A stretch of DNA of 64,000 nt. It comes from Fodinicurvata fenggangensis DSM 21160. Lineage in GTDB: Bacteria; Pseudomonadota; Alphaproteobacteria; Kiloniellales; DSM-21159. The notes beneath the pieces are model-generated. The model saw only the letters and a list, made by a program, of their open reading frames with translations, had not been told where the DNA came from and did no database searches. The position numbers and the translations under genes are program-made. Shown here piece after piece: positions 36,607 to 44,806 of the stretch (position 1 is the first letter of the stretch; each line of letters begins with the position of its first letter). The stretch lies in contig NZ_JMLV01000001.1 in assembly GCF_000686045.1 (NCBI RefSeq), positions 496,001-560,000 of the forward strand, written 5' to 3'.

Positions 36607-36990
36607 TCAGCGCCTGTCTGGTATTGGCCGGGAATTACCGTTCTCGTCGATTGCAACATAAACGAAATTGCCTTCCGTAACGCGCACGTCCTCATCGGTG
36701 CGCTGCCGCTTGGCCCAAGTTTCTATGTAAACTGTCAAGGAAGTGCGTCCGACCTTGATGATCTCCGCATAACATGTCACGAGATCACCAACGTGAATCG
36801 GGCGATGAAACCGCATGGCATCCACAGCCACGGTTGCGATTCGGCAGTCGGCACGCACAGAGGCTGGCACGGACCCTGCCAGATCCATTTGCGAGAGGAC
36901 CCAACCGCCGAATATGTCTCCATTCACATTGGCATCCCCCGGCATGGCAAGTGTACGCAGTGCAGGGTCGGATTTTGGCGGCTGTTCCAT
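36607..36990 (-). CDS. Acyl-CoA thioesterase, YciA type hotdog protein
   Basis: This is a 127-residue single hotdog domain that should hydrolyse acyl-CoAs. Family signature: TLAMPGDANVNGDIFGGWVL, with the catalytic Asp in GDxNxNG, followed by the long helix SQMDLAGSVPAS, and RFHRPIHVGDLVTCYAEI. The length matches YciA (about 130). It is upstream of motA by 120 bp on the same strand and divergent from parE with an 86-bp gap, which should hold both promoters. The chain-length preference cannot be read off. Confidence 0.9.
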   Translation of the reverse strand: MEQPPKSDPALRTLAMPGDANVNGDIFGGWVLSQMDLAGSVPASVRADCRIATVAVDAMRFHRPIHVGDLVTCYAEIIKVGRTSLTVYIETWAKRQRTDEDVRVTEGNFVYVAIDENGNSRPIPDRR

Positions 36991-37076
36991 GCAAACCTCT
37001 CAACATATCGTGGCTTATGACGCACCTCACTACCGCATATTCTTGAACACAGGCCAACCCCACTTATAATGCGACC

Positions 37077-39080
37077 ATGGTAGATCTTTTCCAGACAACC
37101 GACAGCAACGACAATTCCTACTCGGCCAAGGACATTGAGGTCCTTGAGGGGTTGGAGCCGGTACGTCGCCGCCCCGGGATGTATATCGGTGGTACGGATG
37201 ACCGCGCCCTGCATCACCTGGTGGCTGAACTGCTCGACAATGCAATGGACGAGGCCGTTGCCGGCCACGCCTCACGCATCGAGATCGAACTCAGCGCAGA
37301 AGACAGAGTGACGATCCGGGATAATGGCCGGGGCATTCCCGTGGATGCACATCCGAAGTTCACGGAACTCTCGGCGCTTGAGGTCATCATGACCACTTTG
37401 CATTCAGGGGCAAAATTCACGGACAAGGCCTACCAGACCTCGGGAGGACTTCATGGCGTAGGTCTGTCTGTCGTCAACGCATTGGCCGCCTCTCTGACCG
37501 TCGAGGTGGCTCGTGATCGCCAGCTTTGGCGACAAAGCTACGCAGAAGGCAAGCCACTGGGCAAACTGGACTCCTTGGGCAGCGTTCAGAACAGACGCGG
37601 GACGAGCATTACCTTCGTGCCGGACAGCAAGATCTTCGGGCAGGATCTACATTTCTCCCCAGCCCGGCTGTACCGCCTGGCACGCTCAAAGGCCTACCTG
37701 CATAGAGGCGTTGAAATTCGCTGGTCGTGTGACCCTGCTCTCCTGGGTGAGCATGACAAGACACCTCCGCAGGAGAGCCTCCACTTTCCCGGTGGCCTGC
37801 GCGACTTCCTCGCCTCGATCCTGGACGAGCGCCAGACCATCGTGGACCAGCCGTTCAGCGGTGAAAGCACCTTCTCGAATTCCGCCGGCAAGGTGGAATG
37901 GGCAATTACCTGGCCCGTCGGCTTCGACGAAGGCTTTGTCTCTTCCTATTGCAACACCGTCCCGACACCGGATGGCGGCAGCCATGAACAGGGCTTCCGC
38001 ACGGCCTTGACCAAGGCCATTAAAGCCTACGGCGACCTGGTCGGGAACAAGAAAGCCTCGAACATAACCGCCGAAGATCTGCTGGGAGGCGCCAGCCTGC
38101 TGCTATCGGTCTTTATCAAGAATCCTCAGTTCCAGGGACAGACCAAGGAACGCCTGTCTTCCCCCGAAGCCGCGAAGCTGGTGGAGGCGACGGTCAAGGA
38201 TCACTTCGATCACTGGCTGTCCGGCAACCCTGAGCGGGCCGGAAAGCTTCTGGAACACCTGATCGAACGAGCCGAGGAACGCCAGCGGCGAAGACAGGAG
38301 CGCGAACAGTCGCGCAAGACAGCAACAAACCGCCGAAGCCGCCTTCCTGGCAAGCTGTCCGACTGTGCCCGTACCAAGGCCGAAGGCACGGAAATCTTCC
38401 TGGTTGAAGGCGATTCGGCGGGCGGCTCCGCAAAGCAAGCCCGCAACCGTGACACCCAGGCGGTCCTGCCCCTGCGCGGCAAGATCCTCAATGTTGCAAG
38501 TGCCACCGCGGAAAAGCTGCGCGGCAATCAGGAAATCTCGGATATCATACAAGCACTGGGGTGTGGCACACGTGGACAGTTCGATCAGGAGAAGCTGCGA
38601 TACGAGCGGGTGATCATCATGACGGATGCTGATGTGGACGGCGCTCACATCGCGTCACTGCTGATCACCTTCTTCTTTCGTGAAATGCGTGGCTTGATCG
38701 ATGCCGGATGCCTCTACATCGCGCAACCTCCGCTCTATCGCCTGACCCAGGGAGACAAGAGCATCTATGCCCATGATGATGAAGACCGCGAGCGCTTGAC
38801 GCGAGAGGTTTTCAAGAACAAGGGCAAGGTCGAAGTCAGCCGCTTCAAGGGGCTGGGCGAAATGCCCCCCGCACAGCTGCGTGAAACCACCATGGCACCG
38901 GGCAAACGCAGCCTGTTGCGAGTCGTGGTCCACCCTCGCGATGAGTACGAAGGCCCGGAGAATGATGTCCGTGAAGCTGAAGAACGCGTGGAACATCTTA
39001 TGGGCAAGAAGGCTGAGTTGCGTTTCGCCTTCATCCAGGAGCACGCCCGCTTCCTGGATTCCGAATCGCTCGACGTCTGA
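37077..39080 (+). CDS. parE: DNA topoisomerase IV subunit B
   Basis: ParE is the ATPase subunit of topoisomerase IV, which unlinks daughter chromosomes. The 667-residue protein contains the GHKL ATPase fold (LVAELLDNAMDEA, RDNGRGIPVD, GGLHGVGLSVVNAL), the transducer domain, and the TOPRIM domain with FLVEGDSAGGSA and MTDADVDGAHI, then the C-terminal GLGEMPPAQLRETTM. It lacks the 160-residue TOPRIM insert of proteobacterial GyrB and begins with DIEVLEGLEPVRRRPGMYIG, so ParE is preferred over GyrB. parC is not in the window. Divergent from the thioesterase gene. Confidence 0.95.
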   Translation: MVDLFQTTDSNDNSYSAKDIEVLEGLEPVRRRPGMYIGGTDDRALHHLVAELLDNAMDEAVAGHASRIEIELSAEDRVTIRDNGRGIPVDAHPKFTELSALEVIMTTLHSGAKFTDKAYQTSGGLHGVGLSVVNALAASLTVEVARDRQLWRQSYAEGKPLGKLDSLGSVQNRRGTSITFVPDSKIFGQDLHFSPARLYRLARSKAYLHRGVEIRWSCDPALLGEHDKTPPQESLHFPGGLRDFLASILDERQTIVDQPFSGESTFSNSAGKVEWAITWPVGFDEGFVSSYCNTVPTPDGGSHEQGFRTALTKAIKAYGDLVGNKKASNITAEDLLGGASLLLSVFIKNPQFQGQTKERLSSPEAAKLVEATVKDHFDHWLSGNPERAGKLLEHLIERAEERQRRRQEREQSRKTATNRRSRLPGKLSDCARTKAEGTEIFLVEGDSAGGSAKQARNRDTQAVLPLRGKILNVASATAEKLRGNQEISDIIQALGCGTRGQFDQEKLRYERVIIMTDADVDGAHIASLLITFFFREMRGLIDAGCLYIAQPPLYRLTQGDKSIYAHDDEDRERLTREVFKNKGKVEVSRFKGLGEMPPAQLRETTMAPGKRSLLRVVVHPRDEYEGPENDVREAEERVEHLMGKKAELRFAFIQEHARFLDSESLDV

Positions 39081-39173
39081 ACGCGTCACCACTCTGCCCC
39101 TAAATTGCCGCCGGACATCATTTGCCCTGTCAGCTAGAAGTGTCTTCTGGCCCTAGTGACAAGGTAAAGTAGC

Positions 39174-39719
39174 GTGAAAATAAAACCCCAATCCGGTCTG
39201 CTGGCGATCCTCCTTGTTGTGTCGAGCAATACGACGATTGCAGCATCCCCGCCAGTCTGGGATCCGGCCCATGGATCCAGCGACCGACCAGTAAAGGCCT
39301 ACTCACCCTATCTCTCGCTGGATCCCGGGTTGTGCCATCGTACTATCCTGGGCAGCGCACTGGGTGGCGCTGCCGGCGCGGCACTCGCCTCACGGCCAGA
39401 TCGCAAAAATAATCGCACGCTTGCCGTACTGGGTGGAACGGCCAGCGGCATCCTGGTGGGGGGCGTCATCGGCCAGTGGATGGACAGTCTGGACCAGAAC
39501 TGTACGGCCCAGGCCCTGGAGCAAGCACCCGACAACAAGCCAATTTCATGGCAGGGAGCACAGCCCGTGGATTACACCGTCACCCCAACGGAGAGCCTGC
39601 AAAAGAACGACCGTCCCTGCCGTCGTTACAAGGCAACGGCGATCCTGGCCGGACAGGAGAGAGAGACTTGGGCGACAGCCTGCCGCAACCCTGATGGCAG
39701 TTGGCAACTCGCCGACTGA
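39174..39719 (+). CDS. Exported glycine-zipper protein, 17-kDa surface-antigen-like
   Basis: This 181-residue protein has a Sec signal (LLAILLVVSSNTTIA), a glycine-zipper region at 58-102 (GSALGGAAGAALAS, then GGTASGILVGGVIGQWMD), and a C-terminal domain with four cysteines overall (54, 110, 149, 170) that ends TACRNPDGSW, like the surface antigen domain of rickettsial 17-kDa antigens. No lipobox cysteine follows the signal, so it is probably not a lipoprotein. The likely place is the outer membrane or periplasm. The start is GTG at 39174 (AAGG upstream). It follows parE by 93 bp and ends 5 bp before the convergent tenA. Confidence 0.7.
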   Translation: MKIKPQSGLLAILLVVSSNTTIAASPPVWDPAHGSSDRPVKAYSPYLSLDPGLCHRTILGSALGGAAGAALASRPDRKNNRTLAVLGGTASGILVGGVIGQWMDSLDQNCTAQALEQAPDNKPISWQGAQPVDYTVTPTESLQKNDRPCRRYKATAILAGQERETWATACRNPDGSWQLAD

Positions 39720-39724
39720 AGCAA

Positions 39725-40411
39725 TCAGGAATGCGGGGGATTCAACCCCATTTCCCAGAAACCGGTTTCCAACTTGACGGCCGTTCGGAAGTTGTCGCTG
39801 AGTGACGGCCAACGCGCGGAATGCGCTATATCTTCCTGGGACAATCCACGACGCCTCGCAACACGATCGAGTTGTCCAGCAGCCTTTTGCGCTCCCTCCT
39901 GAAACTCGTCTCCACCATAAAGCTCGATCCATTCGCGGTAGGGATTCCCTTCAAGGCGCGTTTTATCGTCCATAAGCAGACGCTTCCCAATCTCTGCATA
40001 ACCCAGCGCACAGGGCGCCAGGGCCACCAACAAGTCCAGCAAATCGCCCTGATGTCCCTTGTCCAGCACATAGCGCGTATAGAGCCTGTTGGCCGGGTCT
40101 TCCTCGGTTGCCTGAAGGTCCTGCTCGGAAATTCCCCAACGGGCACAGAAATCCACATGCAAGCCAATTTCGTGGTTGAGAAGAAGGTCGACCATGAAGG
40201 CAGATTCTCGTAGATCATCCACCTTTTCAGATTTCACCACGGCAAGAGCATGGGCCCGGCTGTAGTGCAGCAGGAATATGTAGTCCTGCATCAGAAAATG
40301 ACGGAAGGCAGACTCAGGCAATGATCCTTGCGCCAACTGCTCGACGAAGGGATGTTTGACAAAGACGTCCCATTCACGGTGACAGCTTTGCTTGAGGGTT
40401 TCGAACAGCAT
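39725..40411 (-). CDS. tenA: Aminopyrimidine aminohydrolase / thiaminase II (TenA)
   Basis: TenA hydrolyses degraded thiamine products to give hydroxymethylpyrimidine for thiamine salvage. The 228-residue all-helical protein shows the family sites: FLMQDYIFLLHYSRAHALAV with the substrate-binding Asp43, and the nucleophile Cys134 in LAPCALGYAEIGKRL; the C-terminal GFWEMGL contains the expected catalytic Glu. It starts 5 bp after the ferredoxin stop on the same strand, so they are probably co-transcribed. No other thiamine gene is nearby and I see no TPP riboswitch in front of the run. Confidence 0.92.
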   Translation of the reverse strand: MLFETLKQSCHREWDVFVKHPFVEQLAQGSLPESAFRHFLMQDYIFLLHYSRAHALAVVKSEKVDDLRESAFMVDLLLNHEIGLHVDFCARWGISEQDLQATEEDPANRLYTRYVLDKGHQGDLLDLLVALAPCALGYAEIGKRLLMDDKTRLEGNPYREWIELYGGDEFQEGAQKAAGQLDRVARRRGLSQEDIAHSARWPSLSDNFRTAVKLETGFWEMGLNPPHS

Positions 40412-40416
40412 CCAGA

Positions 40417-40749
40417 CTACTCGAGCAGCATGTTGCGCGTGTCACCGGGCAGGCGGACAGTCAAGCCATCCAACTCTTCCGTCATGACAATCTGGCAGCC
40501 AAGACGGGACGTGCGCTGAAGATCGAAAGCCAGATCCAGCATGTCCTCTTCGTCCTCGCTAGGTTCCGACAATCGTTTGAACCACTTGTCGTCGATAATG
40601 ACGTGACAGGTGGAGCAGGCCAGTGAACCTTCACAGGCTCCCTCGATATCAACATCGTTGCGATGCGCAATTTCAAGAAGTGAAAGTCCCACGGGCGCTT
40701 CAACTTCCTTTTGATTGCCGTCGCGCTCGATGAAGACAACTTTCGGCAT
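40417..40749 (-). CDS. fdx: 2Fe-2S ferredoxin, adrenodoxin type
   Basis: This 110-residue ferredoxin carries one 2Fe-2S cluster held by Cys39, Cys45, Cys48 and Cys85 ([13 protein letters not shown] and GCQI). The acidic helix [16 protein letters not shown] is typical of the adrenodoxin/ISC-type ferredoxins rather than plant-type. With a cysteine desulfurase gene 150 bp upstream on the same strand, a role in Fe-S cluster assembly is likely, although the rest of an isc operon is absent here. It precedes tenA by 5 bp. Confidence 0.93.
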   Translation of the reverse strand: MPKVVFIERDGNQKEVEAPVGLSLLEIAHRNDVDIEGACEGSLACSTCHVIIDDKWFKRLSEPSEDEEDMLDLAFDLQRTSRLGCQIVMTEELDGLTVRLPGDTRNMLLE

Positions 40750-40803
40750 AAATCATGAACTCCTTCATTCAAAAACCGGCTGCGTCAAATGCCGGTGGCC
40801 TTA

Positions 40804-40846
40804 GCCAGGTGCCAGGGGGCCAGGTGCCAAGGGGCCAGGTTCCGGG
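40804..40846. repeat. Short tandem repeat, period 15 bp, about 2.9 copies
   Basis: Three head-to-tail units: GCCAGGTGCCAGGGG (40804-40818), GCCAGGTGCCAAGGG (40819-40833), GCCAGGTTCCGGG (40834-40846). They fill the gap between the cysteine desulfurase stop and the ferredoxin start. Function is unknown. Confidence 0.85.
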
Positions 40847-40902
40847 TCTGTGCCCTAGCCCATAGCAGAAACAGGATACGGGGGTCACGCGCATTGCTCA
40901 GG

Positions 40903-42030
40903 CTAGGCGGCACGCTGCTGTCGTCGATAGATATCGATCCAGGCCTGGCTGAAACGTTCCAGATCCGATGGAGAACTTGCCCACCCGCTAGAGATGCGCA
41001 GAGCATTTGCAGCTAAGGTTTTGTCCGCTCCCATGGCCGTCAGCACGTGGGAAGGCTCGACCTTTCCTGAAGAGCAGGCCGAACCGGAAGAGACAGCAAG
41101 TCCCTCAAGGTCAAGGGCCATAAGCTGCAGTTCTGCCGAAACACCCGGCATGGCAACGCAGCTGGTATTCGGCAGACGCTCGCTTTCAGTCCCGAAAACA
41201 ACAGCCTCCGGCGCAGCATTCCGCAATCTTTCTTCCATCTTACGGTGGGCATTCTCCAGGCTTTGGAACTGGGACAGTTCCGCCACTGCCGCCTCTACAG
41301 CGGCCGCAAAGGCGGCAATGCCGGCTACATTTTCGGTTCCGGCACGGCGACGCCCCTCTTGCCCGCCTCCGCGCAGGTATGCTTCCAGATGCAAGCCCTT
41401 GCGCAAGACCAGCGCGCCAACCCCTTGAGGACCGCCCAGCTTGTGGGCGGACAGGCTGATCATGTCCGCTCCAAGTTGACTGAATGACAGCGGAAGCTTT
41501 CCAAGTGCCTGGACGGCATCACAATGAAGCAGACCTCCCTTGGCGTGGACGACATCTGCTATTTCCGAGATGGGTTGCAAGATTCCCGTCTCGTTATTGG
41601 CAAGCATGATTGAAACGCGGGCTCCCTCCGGAACGTCTTCCAGGGTCTCGCGCAGAGTCGCCGGCGACAGATGCCCACTCGAATCCACCGGAACTGTCCG
41701 CGTCGTCTCGGGAATGGCCTGCAGCACTGAGGGGTGCTCCACGGAAGAGACGATGAGATTATCTGCCTTCTGTCCGTTGATGATGCTGCCGAGTGCAGTC
41801 GCGTTGGCTTCCGTACCGCAACTGACGAAAATCACCTGAGCAGGATCAGCCTCGATACAGCGCGCAATACAGCGGCGCGATTCTTCGACCAGTTTGCGCG
41901 CGGCACGCCCGAATGCATGGACGGATGAGGCGTTACCAGTCTGCTCAGCAGCACTGCAGAAGGCCTCGAGTGCCTCCGGTCTCATCGGTGCTGTCGCATT
42001 GTAATCCAGGTAAAGGGGGGCGATTGACAT
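40903..42030 (-). CDS. Cysteine desulfurase (NifS/IscS family)
   Basis: This PLP enzyme removes sulfur from cysteine for Fe-S clusters, thiamine or tRNA thiolation. The 375-residue protein has LYLDYNATAPMRPEALEA at the start, SVEHPSVL, HCDAVQALGK with the cofactor Asp, and the Schiff-base Lys197 in SAHKLGGPQG. The persulfide-forming Cys319 is in SSGSACSSGKVEPS, the short-loop class I arrangement. No iscR, iscU or iscA follows, so it may be a second, non-ISC desulfurase. It lies 18 bp downstream of cysE on the same strand, so the cysteine-making and cysteine-using enzymes are co-transcribed. Confidence 0.92.
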   Translation of the reverse strand: MSIAPLYLDYNATAPMRPEALEAFCSAAEQTGNASSVHAFGRAARKLVEESRRCIARCIEADPAQVIFVSCGTEANATALGSIINGQKADNLIVSSVEHPSVLQAIPETTRTVPVDSSGHLSPATLRETLEDVPEGARVSIMLANNETGILQPISEIADVVHAKGGLLHCDAVQALGKLPLSFSQLGADMISLSAHKLGGPQGVGALVLRKGLHLEAYLRGGGQEGRRRAGTENVAGIAAFAAAVEAAVAELSQFQSLENAHRKMEERLRNAAPEAVVFGTESERLPNTSCVAMPGVSAELQLMALDLEGLAVSSGSACSSGKVEPSHVLTAMGADKTLAANALRISSGWASSPSDLERFSQAWIDIYRRQQRAA

Positions 42031-42048
42031 GAAATAAGGATTCCGGTC

Positions 42049-42819
42049 TCAGCACTTGCCGCTCAGGTTCTCGCCTTTCTTCTCGGCCTCTGTGCCCTGG
42101 TCCGTATCGCCTGCTTGCGTAACGCTGTCCTGGGCAGCCCCTTCCCCACCATTCTCCAGTTCGCCTACACGGGCCCGCAGGTTCTGGACTTCGTCCAGGA
42201 GCCCGTCCAGGGCGCGCGCAATGGGGTCGGGGATTTCACCCGTTGGTGTGCCATACGCCATGAAGTCCTCACTGCCTGCCATGGCAGAGGGCTGGATCGA
42301 TTTGGCTGGTATTCCGACAACGGTCGTCCTGGCCGGTACAGCCTTGGTTACGACGGCATTTGCGCCGACACGGGCATCCTGTCCTACTGTTATCGGTCCC
42401 AGGATCTGTGCACCAGAACCGACAATGACACCATTCTCAAGACTAGGATGGCGCTTCTGGTTGCGCTGGCTATCGCTGTCCACGCTTGGTGCCACACCAC
42501 CCAGTGTGACCCCATGATAGAGCGTGACATCATCCCCGATCTCGGCTGTCTCGCCTATAACCACGCCCATCCCGTGATCGATGAAGAAACGGCAGCCAAT
42601 CCGTGCACCCGGATGGATTTCTATGCCCGTAAGGAAACGTCCCAGCTGCGAAATCCAGCGTGCAAAAAGCTTGATGTTCCGCATCCAGAACCAGCGCGAC
42701 AGCCTGTAAAACAGGAGGGCCTGGAAACCGGGATAGCACAGGATGACTTCCAAAGCCGACCGCGCTGCCGGATCGCGAGCCATTGTTGCATCAATTTCGG
42801 CGCGTAAAGTCTTGAACAT
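42049..42819 (-). CDS. cysE: Serine O-acetyltransferase
   Basis: CysE makes O-acetylserine, the first step of cysteine synthesis, in the cytoplasm. The 256-residue protein has the N-terminal helical domain ([19 protein letters not shown]) and a left-handed beta helix with hexapeptide repeats ([40 protein letters not shown]), with catalytic Asp/His in [11 protein letters not shown]. The last 45 residues form an acidic tail ([13 protein letters not shown]...SGKC) longer than in E. coli. It is the first gene of the run cysE, cysteine desulfurase, ferredoxin, tenA. Divergent from the hydrolase gene across 195 bp. Confidence 0.95.
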   Translation of the reverse strand: MFKTLRAEIDATMARDPAARSALEVILCYPGFQALLFYRLSRWFWMRNIKLFARWISQLGRFLTGIEIHPGARIGCRFFIDHGMGVVIGETAEIGDDVTLYHGVTLGGVAPSVDSDSQRNQKRHPSLENGVIVGSGAQILGPITVGQDARVGANAVVTKAVPARTTVVGIPAKSIQPSAMAGSEDFMAYGTPTGEIPDPIARALDGLLDEVQNLRARVGELENGGEGAAQDSVTQAGDTDQGTEAEKKGENLSGKC

Positions 42820-43014
42820 TGCTCGTTCCGTCGGCTATTTTCCGGCCCGGCCGCAAGTACGGTCGACACACCCGCTCGTGTACGGCATATAAGCTTCCTG
42901 ATTAAATTGGTCAACTTTTGCCGGAGCCACAGCGGGTACTGACGATCCGATATCTTGAAAAAGTGCGCTTTGGGCGCATTTTATGTGGCATATACTGCAA
43001 GGTGACCCGAACGC

Positions 43015-43683
43015 ATGCCTGACGTTATCATCAATGGTCCGGCCGGTCGGCTGGAAGGCCGCTATCAGCACGCCAGTGCGGACAACGCACCGATTGCCCT
43101 GATCCTGCACCCCCATCCGCAGCATGGGGGGACCATGAACAACAAGATTGTTTATACCCTCTTCCATGCCTTTGCGCGGCAAGGCTTTTCGGTTTTGCGC
43201 TTCAATTTCCGAGGTGTCGGTCGCAGTCAGGGAACTTATGACCGCGGTGAGGGCGAATTGTCGGACGCCGCATCGGCGCTCGATTGGCTGCAGATGTACA
43301 ACACCAATGCCTCGACCTGCTGGGTAGCCGGTTTTTCCTTCGGTGCCTGGATCGGCATGCAACTCCTGATGCGCCGTCCGGAAATCTCGTCCTTCATTTC
43401 GGTGGCGCCTCCCGCCAACCTCTACGATTTCAGCTTCCTGGCCCCCTGCCCGTCTTCCGGACTTGTCGTTCAGGGCACGACCGACGAGATCGTCCCCGAA
43501 GCCTCGGTCAAGAAGCTGGTCGACAAGCTTGCACACCAACGGGACATATCCATCGAACATAACGTTGTGGAAGGCGCCAACCACTTCTTCCAGGGACATC
43601 TGGAAAAGCTTGATAGCATTACCGAGGACTACATTGCCCGCATCCAGAATGGCCAGGTAACTCCTGAAAAGCTGGAATCCTAA
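43015..43683 (+). CDS. Alpha/beta hydrolase (COG2945 type)
   Basis: This is a compact 222-residue alpha/beta hydrolase with no lid domain, of the small predicted-acyl-hydrolase group. Visible elements: LILHPHPQHGGTMNNKIVYT with the oxyanion loop, FNFRGVGRSQGTYDRG, the nucleophile-elbow-like GFSFGAWIG near residue 110 (Gly-Phe-Ser-Phe-Gly, Ser nucleophile), QGTTDEIVP with the acid, and the C-terminal GANHFFQGHL with the catalytic His. All triad members are present. The substrate is unknown. It stands alone, divergent from cysE and convergent with anmK. Confidence 0.88.
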   Translation: MPDVIINGPAGRLEGRYQHASADNAPIALILHPHPQHGGTMNNKIVYTLFHAFARQGFSVLRFNFRGVGRSQGTYDRGEGELSDAASALDWLQMYNTNASTCWVAGFSFGAWIGMQLLMRRPEISSFISVAPPANLYDFSFLAPCPSSGLVVQGTTDEIVPEASVKKLVDKLAHQRDISIEHNVVEGANHFFQGHLEKLDSITEDYIARIQNGQVTPEKLES

Positions 43684-43704
43684 GGGCATTTGATAGTTTA
43701 GATT

Positions 43705-44781
43705 TTACACTCCGGCAGCAAAGAGACGTCCGCCACGCATGGCGTGCGGAACACCTGTTGTGAGGGGCAGTGATATCGGCAACCCCTGCAGGCTGCGCGA
43801 AGCCAGATAGGCAAAGCACTCAGCCTCCAGGGCATCTCCGTTCCAGCCGACAGATTCGACGGGCTCGACCGACCCGGTCAGTTCCCCCGCCAATGCCTTC
43901 ATGATGGCTGGGTTGTGCCGCCCTCCCCCGCAAACCAACCAGCGCGTGGCTTCAAGGGGGAAGAAGGCCTGCCCGCGCCCGACGGCGGCCGCCGTAAAGG
44001 CTGTCAGGGTTGCGGCCCCATCCTCCAGTGACAGCTCCTCCAGATTCGAGAAGGAGAAACTGTTTCTATCAAGGGACTTGGGTGGCTTTTCTTCAAAATA
44101 TGAATGAGTCAAAAGCTCAGCGAGAACGCACGGGTCCATCCTCCCTCTTTCAGCAAACTCTCCACCCAGGTCACAAGCACGACCTGTCGCGCGATAGACC
44201 CAATCGTCAATCAAGGCATTTCCCGGGCCGGTATCGAAGGCAAGAATGGCTTCGCGGTCGGGACCAACCCACGTGACGTTGCCAACGCCACCAAGATTCA
44301 GGATGGCCAGGGGCTTTGTCAGGTCTACCGATTTCACGGCATGATACAGGGGAGCAAGTGGAGCTCCCTGCCCTCCGGCACGGACGTCTGCAGAGCGGAA
44401 GTCGGTGACCACGTCGATACCGACTATCCGGCTGAGCAAGGCACCATCGCCCATCTGCCACGTGTATCGCTTCGACGGATCATGCCTGATTGTCTGGCCA
44501 TGGAAGCCTATGGCCCTCACAGCTTTGCGAGGCAGGCCGCTTCGCTCGAGCAATCGCTCCACGGCTTCAGCGTGCTGCAACGTCAAATCACGCTCGACTT
44601 CTGTCGCCGATGGGTCATCGGGTTCTTTCAAAAGCTGGCGCATGCGATCGCGAAACGCATCACTGTAAGCCAGACTCTCAAAGCAAAGCGAGCGAACCCG
44701 GCTGCGTCCATCCGTTTCTATTGCTGCGACATCGACACCGTCCAGTGACGTGCCACTCATGAGCCCGATCAGTATTTCCAT
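43705..44781 (-). CDS. anmK: Anhydro-N-acetylmuramic acid kinase
   Basis: AnmK phosphorylates 1,6-anhydro-MurNAc released from peptidoglycan, giving MurNAc-6-P for recycling. The 358-residue protein begins MEILIGLMSGTSLDGVDVAA with the ATP-binding loop, then GFHGQTIRHDP with the Asp-containing active-site region, NLGGVGNVTW and FDTGPGNALIDDW; the C-terminus keeps LVCGGGRHNPAIM. The ATG at 44781 matches the N-terminus of known AnmK; a TTG at 44817 would add 12 residues and overlap the upstream gene by 11 bp. It lies 25 bp downstream of the MFS transporter gene on the same strand and should be co-transcribed with it. Confidence 0.92.
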   Translation of the reverse strand: MEILIGLMSGTSLDGVDVAAIETDGRSRVRSLCFESLAYSDAFRDRMRQLLKEPDDPSATEVERDLTLQHAEAVERLLERSGLPRKAVRAIGFHGQTIRHDPSKRYTWQMGDGALLSRIVGIDVVTDFRSADVRAGGQGAPLAPLYHAVKSVDLTKPLAILNLGGVGNVTWVGPDREAILAFDTGPGNALIDDWVYRATGRACDLGGEFAERGRMDPCVLAELLTHSYFEEKPPKSLDRNSFSFSNLEELSLEDGAATLTAFTAAAVGRGQAFFPLEATRWLVCGGGRHNPAIMKALAGELTGSVEPVESVGWNGDALEAECFAYLASRSLQGLPISLPLTTGVPHAMRGGRLFAAGV

Positions 44782-44806
44782 GGAAACATCCAGTGACTCA
44801 CATGCA

